A model generated the notes under the pieces. The model searched no databases, was not told the DNA's origin, and was given only the letters and a program-made list of their open reading frames with translations. The position numbers and the translations under genes are program-made. A stretch of DNA of 64,000 nucleotides from Hippopus hippopus (Eukaryota > Mollusca > Bivalvia > Cardiida > Cardiidae), in the NCBI GenBank assembly GCA_946811185.2, contig OX328097.1, forward strand, positions 28,853,627 to 28,917,626. The letters are read 5' to 3'. Positions 44,967 to 54,500 of this stretch are shown here, piece by piece (within the stretch, counting starts at the first letter, position 1; every line of letters starts with the position of its first letter).

Positions 44967-45004
44967 GTTTGTGTCTCATATTTGATATCATAATTTGTTC
45001 ATCA

Positions 45005-45224
45005 TGCAGTAAACAACTCCCCATTTTACAACTCTGAGGAAAAAGGCTTATGAAAACACAGCAAAAGGATAATTTGCTGTAAAACAGCATTGTTTTTTTC
45101 AGTTTCTCACAATGTTTTCTGCCTCTTCAAAGGCAAGTCTCATTCATTGAGCCATGATTAATTCATCATCTGCAAATGTTCCAATATGAATGGATCTAAA
45201 ATTTTGTCATTTTGGAAAAAAGAC
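45005..45224 (+). repeat. Family A element, diverged
   Basis: GTAAACAACTCCCCATTTTA to TTTGTCATTTTGGAAAAAAG. Core GCTGTAAAACAGC. Confidence 0.68.
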
Positions 45225-45284
45225 CACTAGTTATTGTGGCACAAAGTTATAAACATACCTGTAACATTACAGCCTGCAATTGAG

Positions 45285-45515
45285 TTAACCAACCCTTTTC
45301 TACACAACCCTGTGATTTAACAATCCAGAGGAAAGAGGCTTTTGAAAACATTGTGGGAAAAGGAGAAAATGCTAGAGACAAGCATTTTCTCCTTTTCCCT
45401 CAACATTTTCTAGTCTGTCTAAATCAAATTGAATCATTTGACCCTTGTTCAGTTGTTGTCCACAAATGCTTTCAACTTGGACCAATCAAAGTTTATTTTG
45501 TGTGTAAAGAGTTAA
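45285..45515 (+). repeat. Family A element, full length
   Basis: TTAACCAACCCTTTTCTACA to TTGTGTGTAAAGAGTTAA. The arms are perfect around a mutated centre (GCTAGAGACAAGC). Confidence 0.86.
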
Positions 45516-45822
45516 ATTTGTATGCCACTGGTTGATTCTGATCCCCCCTCCCCATCCTCCATCCCCCATCTCCCAAAAAAATTAATTGCCTTCGCAAGGC
45601 ATCACTGAATTGCCTGACTAGGTAACTATGCAAGAGGTCTCATGAATGGTGGAGCCAATTAAAAGGTTTGTTTATAAAATTGGAAACTCATTATGAACTT
45701 ATTTTTCTTCAGTAACTCATAAGCTCCTGCGGACAATTTGTATTCATCTTGCAGCAGACCAACATCATGAAAAATTGCTGGTACTAAGCAATGTCCCCTA
45801 CATGCTCAATATTCTTAGGTAT
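45516..45822. other. Unannotated intron with a C-rich run
   Basis: CCCCCCTCCCCATCCTCCAT near 45543 is a simple low-complexity tract. Nothing else seen. Confidence 0.4.
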
Positions 45823-46030
45823 TAAATCTTTACTAGACAATGAATTTTGTCTCCATGTGTAAAACATTTGCAGAAAACAAATCAAATGTGGTTCAGATGA
45901 TGGTATTCATTTTTCATAGGGTAGAAAAAAAAATCACATTAGAAGAAAATGCTGGTTTGCAGGCTTTTTCTTCCTTTTTCCAGAATGCTCATCTGAGTTG
46001 ATAATGATTATCCATGTTTTGTAAGGATGT
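45823..46030 (-). repeat. Family A element, diverged
   Basis: TAAATCTTTACTAGACAATG ... GCAGAAAACAAATCAAATGT, core GCTGGTTTGCAGGC. Confidence 0.62.
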
Positions 46031-46073
46031 TCGCAAAAATGTTTGCTGCAAGTTCTTTTTAGGCATGATTGAG

Positions 46074-46318
46074 TTTTAAAACCCTTTATTACACAATCGT
46101 GTATTTTAATGACCCTGAGGAAGATGTCTTTTGCTAATTTTGTTGGAAAAGGGGGAAATGCTGTTAATCTGCATTTGCTACTTTTCCAACCATATTTTCT
46201 ACCATTTCAAATACAGAACTAGTCTTTTTGTTTGGCTACATTTAATGTGTCATGTGCAAATCATTTCCTGGTCCATGTTCCATTGAGTCTAGGTTTTTAT
46301 CGTTTGATAAAGTGTTAA
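46074..46318 (+). repeat. Family A element, full length
   Basis: TTTTAAAACCCTTTATTACA to CGTTTGATAAAGTGTTAA. Core GCTGTTAATCTGC. Confidence 0.8.
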
Positions 46319-46522
46319 GACAGACCAGAATTTTAAATTTTCCAGTCGATGCATAATACTATGGATTTTTGTCTCAGGAAATTGTGAAAGCAATTTTGTC
46401 CCAGTTTAACTTGTTTTGCATTTTGCTTTCCCTGGGAATATTTTTGTTTCATATATGAGTGGCTTCCTTAAACAGAAATATGTTGCAATAACCTTCTCTG
46501 TTATGACAGAAAGAGTACATGA

Positions 46523-46751
46523 TTACCCCTTTACAGCAGAATGCTGACTTTTAACGACCCTAGGGAAGAAGTCTTTTGAAAACATTGTGGGAAAAGGAGA
46601 AAATGCTGGTAACCAGCGTTTTCTCCTTTTCCCACAATGTTTTCTACTCTATCACAGAAAAATTGCACCATCTAAGCCACATTGAAATTGTCGTCTGTAA
46701 ATGCTTTCAATTTGGACAAGGCTAAAATTTTGTCGTCTGGTAAAGGGTTAA
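46523..46751 (+). repeat. Family A element, full length
   Basis: TTACCCCTTTACAGCAGAAT to GTCTGGTAAAGGGTTAA, core GCTGGTAACCAGC. One of the copies closest to the consensus. Confidence 0.92.
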
Positions 46752-46839
46752 ATGAAGTGACAGTTCCAATCCTTTCTAGCTAGATTTACAGCATTTGAAT
46801 CCCCAATCTTTTAACAGATTACTGTTCAGGCTATCTTCA

Positions 46840-47059
46840 CTCTAATCAAACAGAAAAATTTTAGGTGAGATCAAAATTCAAAGCATTTGTAGCCAAAGAA
46901 TGGGGCTCAAATGATGTTATTTGTTTGTGAAAGAGTAGAAACATAGTGGGAAAAGGAGAAAATGCTGGTTATCAACATTTTTTCTTTTTCTCACAATGTT
47001 TTCAGAGGCCTTTTTCCCCAGGATTGGGGAAAAATTCGGGATGGTTTGGTAAAGGAGTA
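46840..47059 (-). repeat. Family A element, left end lost
   Basis: CTAATCAAACAGAAAAATTT to ATGGTTTGGTAAAGGAGTAA, core GCTGGTTATCAAC. Confidence 0.75.
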
Positions 47060-47129
47060 AGTCATGACGCTGAATAGTGTTATGACACAGAGCCAACATA
47101 TTATTGGGAGAAAAGAGCTCTGTCTTTTA

Positions 47130-47357
47130 TAACTTTTTACTAAAGAATCCCATATTTCGACAACTCTGAGAGAAAAGGTTTTTGAAAACAGTGTGGGAAA
47201 ATGAGATAATTCAAGTTACAAGCATTTTCTCCTTTTTCCGCAATGTTTCCTACTCTTGAACAGGCAAATACCAAAATTTAGCCAAATTTTCTTCGTTGTC
47301 TACGAAATGCTGTCAATATGGACCTGAGTGTAAAACTTTGTTCCCATGTAAGAGTTA
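47130..47357 (+). repeat. Family A element
   Basis: AACTTTTTACTAAAGAATCC to TTCCCATGTAAGAGTTAA. The palindrome is diverged (TTCAAGTTACAAGC). Confidence 0.78.
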
Positions 47358-47463
47358 ATATGGAAAGCATTTTATAGGATAAAGTCAGCAAGTATCTATA
47401 AAAGGAAATGGTTCCTTATGATAACAATGATTTCAAAACATAGATTACAAGTCATAGTATAGG

Positions 47464-47668
47464 TCTCACTCGATAAACGTTTCATTGTCTGTTTATATTT
47501 TTGTTTGTGTTTGGGATAACAGGTCTAAAATCACGGACCGTGACGAGATAATTTATAAGCCCCACTAAATTATGTTTATGTTATCTCGTCACGGTTCGTG
47601 ATTTTAAATCTGTATTCCAAAAAACAAACAATAATGTAAACTTTTAATGAAATGTTTATCGAGTTAGA
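47464..47668. repeat. Long imperfect inverted repeat (~205 bp)
   Basis: Outer arms ACTCGATAAACGTTTCATT and AATGAAATGTTTATCGAGT, inner arms AAATCACGGACCGTGACGAG and CTCGTCACGGTTCGTGATTT. Nearly the whole unit folds back on itself. There is no other copy in the window. Confidence 0.8.
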
Positions 47669-47790
47669 GTAATACATACTTATTTGTCAAACATTGTAAA
47701 ATATAATACAAGTCTTTTTTAAGCCAGGCATCAATAATTGTTTAATATGTTGTTCAAGAGTTTCCATTTCCCCCCCCCCAGCAGATTTTT

Positions 47791-48035
47791 TTAACTCTTT
47801 ACCAGATGACAAAATTTTAGCCTTACTCAAATTGAAAGAGCATGCAGACGACAATTTCAGTATGGCTCAAATGGTAAAATTTTTCTTTGATAGGGTAGAA
47901 AACATTGTGGGAAAAGGAGAAAATGCTGTCTACCAGCATTTTCTCCTTTTCGCACAATGTTTTCAAAAGGCTTCTTTTCCAGCGTCATTCCAGCGTCATT
48001 AAAAGTCTGCATTGTGCGGTAATTTTTAGGGTTAA
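47791..48035 (-). repeat. Family A element, full length
   Basis: TTAACTCTTTACCAGATGAC to TGCGGTAATTTTTAGGGTTAA. CCAGCGTCATT is duplicated in the right part. Core GCTGTCTACCAGC. Confidence 0.88.
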
Positions 48036-48111
48036 AGCTCAGGAGAGAATGAATTTTTGCTTTCTGTTTTACTCAAAATTCAAAACAGAAAAATTATTTT
48101 TGGGGCTTTTC

Positions 48112-48117
48112 TTTATT
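48112..48117 (-). promoter_or_regulatory. Possible GPCR poly(A) signal
   Basis: TTTATT on the + strand reads AATAAA on the gene strand, 145 bp past the stop. It is the first such hexamer I see, at the edge of a family A fragment. A chance match is quite possible. Confidence 0.3.
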
Positions 48118-48216
48118 TCTGGTTACCAGCATTTTTTCCTTTTCATGCAAAGTTTTTAAAAAAAAGGCCTTTTCTTTCAGGAACGTCAAAATTCGGGATC
48201 GTGTGATAAAGAGTTA
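48112..48216 (-). repeat. Family A fragment downstream of the GPCR stop
   Basis: TTTCTGGTTACCAGCATTTT to GATCGTGTGATAAAGAGTTA: half a palindrome plus one end. It would lie in the GPCR 3' UTR or just past it. Confidence 0.72.
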
Positions 48217-48261
48217 CTGATAAATATAAATATTTTACAAACGTCATAATAACCATCAATA

Positions 48262-48533
48262 TCATCCGTCCATTTCATAGTATTCTTGGGTGTTATTGGA
48301 ATTGCGACGATCATACTTTGTACAACAAAACATCGTGTGAAACAGTCTTCGAACCGATGTTATTTTTGCTGCATAAATTATGGGATTTATGATACAATTC
48401 AGATATGCAAACAATCCACTGTACGCAATAAGTTCGCCCTTGTTCTCCATGGAAACGTGGTTTAGCCCGCCAGTCATATGTAGTATTATCAGTACAACTG
48501 AAATCAGAAGAAAAACAGAAATTATAGATATCC
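48262..48533 (-). CDS. GPCR coding exon 2 (TM6 end, TM7, C-tail)
   Basis: The frame runs ISIISVFLLISVVLIILHMT, a loop, then YSGLFAYLNCIINPIIYAAK and a 37-residue tail ending YYEMDG and a stop. The exon must begin with two bases completing a glycine codon, which points to the AG of GTGCAGCAAG at 48535-48534. The ATG at 48546 lies upstream of that site and is probably not a start. Family A copies flank the exon on both sides. Confidence 0.82.
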
Positions 48534-51500
48534 CTTGCTGCACCATGGATAACAGTTAACTCTTTCCCACACAACAAAAATGGAGACTTGTCCAAAATGA
48601 AAGCATTTACAGACTACAATCAGAATGTGGTCTTTGTAGTCTTTGATAGAGTTGAAAACATTGTGGGAAAAGGAGAAAATGCTGGTTACCAACATTTTCT
48701 CCTTTTCCCCACAATGTTTTCAAAAGGCTTCTTCCTCAGGGTCATTAAAACTCGGGATTGTGTGGTAAAGGGTTAACACTCTATCAAAATTTGAGGTCAG
48801 AATTTTTTACTCAACCAGACTGAAAACACTTGCAGCTGACATCAGATTCTATTTGAAAGGGTAGAAAACATTGTGGAAAAAGGAGAAAATACTGGTTACC
48901 AGCATTTTCTCTTCTACTCACAATCTTTTCTATAGGCTTACTTCCTTGGGGTCAGTAAAAGATGATTGTTTGATAAAGGGTTAGATAGCAGTTTGTGAGT
49001 TGTGATCAAGATCAGAAAGCACAAAATTTCAGCCTCATCTTTCAATCTGCTCCATCGACCTTTTGACTCTAGACAGCTAGTCATAAAACTTGTCATATTT
49101 GCAGAGGAAATATACTTGAGCCTACAAGAAAAAACAAACTTATTCTTACATAGCAGAAAAAGAGTTAACCCTTTACCAAAATTTAATGATCCCATGTTTA
49201 TTACAACACGACCTGTAGAAAGAACAACCATGATTGAGAAAGCTTATGAAGACATCATGAGAAAAGAGAAAATGCTGGAAAATGCAGTTACATAAATATT
49301 AAGTCTTTTCTTACAGTGTTTTCTATCTTCTCAAAGACATAATTATAGCATACTTTGAGCACCATTTCACTATTTTCAACAAGTGCTTTCAAAATGGAAG
49401 AGTCTACAATTTTGTTGTCAGTGAAACTCTTAACCAGATGAAAAAATTTGGGTCTGGACCAAATTGAAAGTATTTGCAGACGACAAAGTAAATGTTGCTA
49501 AATTGATGATGTCTGTCTTTGAGTGTCGTTAAAAGTCAGGATCATGTGGTAAAGGATTAACCTGTATCCCGCTAAATTACTAACATGAAACTTTTAAGCC
49601 GATAGTAAAAACATAAATTTTTGCTATTTCAAAGGCATTTTTGAAAGGAAGATATCTCCTTACCGGACAGTGTAGATCCAAGATCAGACTGCACGTTCTG
49701 TGGAGTCTGATCTTGATCTACACTGTCCGCAAAAGGTCAGTGAGTGGCGCTAAGCAGCCTAAGGATTAAGAGGTAAAACAGTTTGTATCGCAGACCATTG
49801 TTTACTTATTAAAGGTTGTTTATTAAATGTTGTGCCATGTTCAAACAATAAAAGTCATGATTCTATATCCTAATGGCATTGGGGATTTGCATGTTGGCAT
49901 GCATTGCTAAAACCGACGTCTCAATGACTCTTTATCAAAAAGCAAAATTTTGGCCTAGTCTAGTTTGAAAGTATTTGCAGAGGACAAATTAAGTGCTGTT
50001 CACATTATAAGATATCTCTTTGAAAGAAAAGAAAACACTGTACTAGAAGCAGAAAATGCTGGTTACCAGCATTTTCACCTTTTTCTGCAGTATTTTCTAT
50101 AGCCTCCTTCCCAAGGGGGTGTTAAAACTGGGACAGTTTTGTGTAGGTTAACAGAAATGTACTTTATAATGATCATTGCAATTATGTAGACAGCTCTTGA
50201 GTAAAAATGAATCTACAAAATGTGCAATCCGATCTTTGATCTACACAGTCTTAGCCAGGGGAGGTGATTCTGATAAAATAAAATTTTGAAATGCTTGGAT
50301 TTACAGTATTGGCAGGAAATTTTCATTTACCTTTTACCAACCATTCCAGTGGTTTGATGACCCTGAGGAATAATCTCTTTGAAAACACTGTGGAAAAGAA
50401 GAAAATGCTGGTAACCAACATTTTCTCCTTTATCCTCAATATTCCTTACCCTTCAAATCTTATCACATTTATTTGTTATGTACAAATTTCTTCAAAATAG
50501 ACAGGTCTGAAATTTTGCAGGAACAGTACTGTAATTGGTTTACCTTTTACTACACAATCCTGTGTTTTAATTGTCATGAAGGAGGCTTTTGAAAACATTG
50601 TGGAAAAAGGAGAAAATGCTGGTAACCAGCATTTTCTACTTTTCCCACAATGTCTTATATCTGCCAAACACCTTCATTGTGTATGTTCATTGTATTACAT
50701 TTGCTTTCTTTTTTCTACAGAATGCCCTCAATTTCGGCAATACTAAAATTTTGTCATTTGATCAGGGAAAAGTACCTGAATGAATCTCGATACTTGTACA
50801 AATGAAAACAAGTTACTTTCATGATACATTAGAAGAATATATCATTTTCAGGCAAGACGTAATGTAATGTTGTAATAATCTTATCTTGAAAGTCTAAAAT
50901 TTTGTAATCTGGTAAATAGTTAAGGGTTTAGTACCTGAATCAATGTTGATAATCTGCACAAACCCAAACAAATTACTGTCATGATACATTAGAAGTCTAA
51001 ACTCTTTACCAAACAACAGAAATTTAGACTAGTCCATATTTAAAGCATTTCAAGACGAATTCAAGACAACATATTCAGTTTTATTCAAATGATATGATTT
51101 ACCTTTGGAAGGCTAGAAAACATTGTGGAAAAAGGAGAAAATGCTGGTAACCAGCATTTTCTCCTTTTCCCACAATGTTTTAAAAAGCTCTCTCTCTCTC
51201 AAAGAGTCGTAACATGTGCTAAGGAATTAAAGTATAATTTTTGGGGTGAGATGTAATATAATGTTAAAATAATCTCCTAGTAATGATAATTGATTAAATC
51301 GAATTATCTACTGATAATTTTTTTGTGTTGTGGTGGAAAAAATTATCTTGGTAACCTTTCCCAAACAACAAAATGTTGGACAAGTCCAAAATCAAAGCAT
51401 TTGCACTGGCGACAATTTAAGTGTAGCTCAGATGATGGGATTTATCTTTGATAGGGCAGAAAACATTGTTGGAAAAGGAGAAGATGCAGATTACCAGCAT

Positions 51501-54500
51501 TTTGTCCTTTTTCCCACAATGCTCTCAGAAAGTGTCTTACCCTGGGCCTGTAAAACATGGGACTGTTTGGTAAAGGGTTAATCTTTTACAAGACAATGCT
51601 TTGTTTTAATTATCCACGGAGAGAAAAGCTTTCAAAAACAGTGAGGGAAAAGGAGAAAATACTGGTACCTGGCAATTTCTCCTTTTTCGGTGTAGCTGAA
51701 TGTGCTAGCTTTTGACTTACTCTTTGGTACTGATGAAATTCAATAAACAGAAATTCGTGATTGGTCAAAAAAGTATACATTCAACATGTTTATTCTGAAG
51801 GCCCTGCCTATACGCAGGCAAATTTATGCCGTCTGTCTTTGTTAAAGATATTTTTTGTTACAAAAAGTTTGCTACTTTTTTTAAAGACAAATCCTCGTTA
51901 TTCCAGCCTCATTTCACTTGTCATCAGCAAACTCTCAGTGTAGGCAAGTTTACAATTTTGTTGTATGGTAAAGAGGTATACAATTACTTTGATACTACTG
52001 GCAATTATAGATTTACTGAAATTGAATGTAGAAACACTGGACTAGAAAAGAAAATTGCATGGTAAAACATGGTAAAAAAAGGAGCTGTTACATTTTTATA
52101 AGCCGTTTCATCTTTTCCCACAATGTTTTACCACACAATCCCACGTTTTAATGACCCTTAGAAAGAATCCTTTTGAAAGACATTGTTGGAAAAGGGGAAG
52201 ACATTGGTAACCAGCATTTTCTCCTTTTCCCACAATCTTTTTAAAAACTGTCTTCCTTGAGGTTGATGAAATAAGGGATTGTCTAGTAAAGGGTTAAAAA
52301 ACAACAGTGATAATTATGATAGTAAATACTATGTCTTGTTGGAAAAAAACAAAGACTGTTATTATAAGGAACTGTCTGGTACAGTTTATAATAAGAAAGA
52401 TTATCTCTGGGAATACAAAAAAAAAGATAGGAAAATATAATTTGAAGGACTAAATTTGTTTTACCTTTAAATATTAGGTATTTCAGATAATTTTAGATGG
52501 AGATATAATTTGTTTTAGTGCAGTTCGTTTTGTTGGTGTTTAACACTGTTGTCGGCTTATTTCAACATTATGATGTTTAACACCATTTTTAACATTATTT
52601 TAGAAATTTTGTGACAGCCAGTGTATATAACCCTGCTTTCCTGGGGTTTCTTTTACCAGTACTTTGTACAGAATTCTTCTCAAGCCACTGGCTGCTTTCC
52701 AATATAATTATCATCAAAAACAGTGATCAACAGTGAAAGAGGAATGAATCCTGTTGCAATGACTAAAACCAGTGTCAGAAAGAAATTGGCCAAATTGGAG
52801 ATTCGAACCAGCAGCCCCCTTGTCTAAAGTTCGCAGCTACTGATTGTACTACAGGGCTCTGCCAAGCTATGGTAATGTTATGAATAGAGACATGTTAAGA
52901 TGATTGGAAAAATTCATGGACAAACTAAGGACATTATAGTAAAAGTTGTTGTGAATGTAGAATTGCTTATTTCAGATAATTTTACAAAATGTTGGTGCTT
53001 TTTCATAGAATGTCTGCCACAGACATTACTTCTCTCATGAAGCACTGAGTGATGTCCCTTTGATGCTGATTGACACTGACATCATCTCAGTCATTGATCT
53101 AGAAATGCCAGTTATAATCATATCTCCTTGTATTTCATATAAACTCTTTATATGCAATTAGAGCAGCATTAACCTTGAACCCCACACAAACGAACAATTA
53201 TCTATCACACAATCTAGTGTATTAACGACCCTGAGCAGGAAGGATTTTGAAAACATTGTGGGAAAAGGAGAAAATGCTGGTAACCAGCATTTTCTCCTTT
53301 TCCCACAATGTTTTCTACCCCTTCTCAGAGAGATTTCATTTTTTGAGCAATATTTGTTGTCTATACAGCTTTCAGTATTGACTAGTCTGAGATTTTATGG
53401 TAACCAGCATTTTCTCCTTTTCCCACAACATTTTCTTCTCTATCAAGGACAAATTCTGCTATTTGAGCAATGTTTAATTTTTCGTTTGCAATTGCTTTTA
53501 ATTTGGACCAGTCTAAAATTTTGTCATTTGGTACAGGATTAAAGTGCTGAATAAGTCAAATAGGGATACTGAAGAAAGTAGATTGTTACATTGTAACTTA
53601 TTTTCCAAAAATGTTTTCTACATTGACATCAATGGTGACATCACCAAAATTAAGCTGAAAAATATTACCACTGGCCAGTTTAAGAGAGCTACAACTTTTG
53701 ATGTCAGGAGATGAAATCTCATAGCATAGTGTATCAGGGTTTTCCCTGTATTTTTTGTTGTGGGGATCAATTGACCCCCTTTAAATGAATCAAAGGAGGC
53801 ACACATATAAATTTGGGGGTTATATAGAAAATTTGGGGGTTATACAAAAATTTGGGGGCCCAAATTCAAAGAAACAGGGGGTCAGGGAAAACCCTGTGGA
53901 AATATCTCTAGTTCCCTTGATTTCTATCAGTATAGTGATTGCACAGAAGTATGGTTATTAATTTTTTTGATGTGTGCAAGACAATGGGAATTCGGAATTT
54001 AATGAAATACTTCGGTCACTGACTGACTTGAATAAGCATGGGCCATTGTTTTGTGATATATTCTGACCAAATCAACCCAGATTTAGTGAAATCTTCATGT
54101 CATTTTTTCTTTTTCCAGACAATCCCGAATTTTAACAACCCTGTAAAAGAAGGCTTTTGGAAACATTGTGGAAAAAAGGGGAAAATGCTGGCTAACAGCA
54201 TTTTCTCCTCCCACAATATTTCCTACACTATTCATCATTTAAGCTTCATTTAATTTGTCATCTGCAAATGCATTCAGCTTGATCCAGTCCATAGTTTTGT
54301 TGTTTGGTAAAGGGTTTCTTGCTTTTTTTTTTTTGGTTTAAATTTCAGTAATTATTAAAAGAAAAGAAAGATACCATTGTTATTTTGCTTTGATAATATG
54401 ACCTAGTTATTTGTAAGTCTTTTATAGATCAATAAAGAATTTTTGCATTGTCATTTTTAATTAAATTTACTGAAAGAAGATACTATCAGAGTGAGTTAAT

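Noticed and set aside
44130..44330. 66-codon ORF in a CG-richer stretch
   Set aside because: No motif, no splice context and no similarity that I recognise.
48262..48546. GPCR exon 2 as a separate small protein starting at ATG 48546
   Set aside because: The frame holds only the end of TM6, TM7 and a receptor tail. It joins in phase to exon 1, and the ATG precedes the inferred acceptor.
36600..51600. CRISPR-like or bacterial repeat array
   Set aside because: The repeats are ~225-bp transposon-like units in both orientations with eroded ends inside a eukaryotic intron; there are no spacers of regular length.
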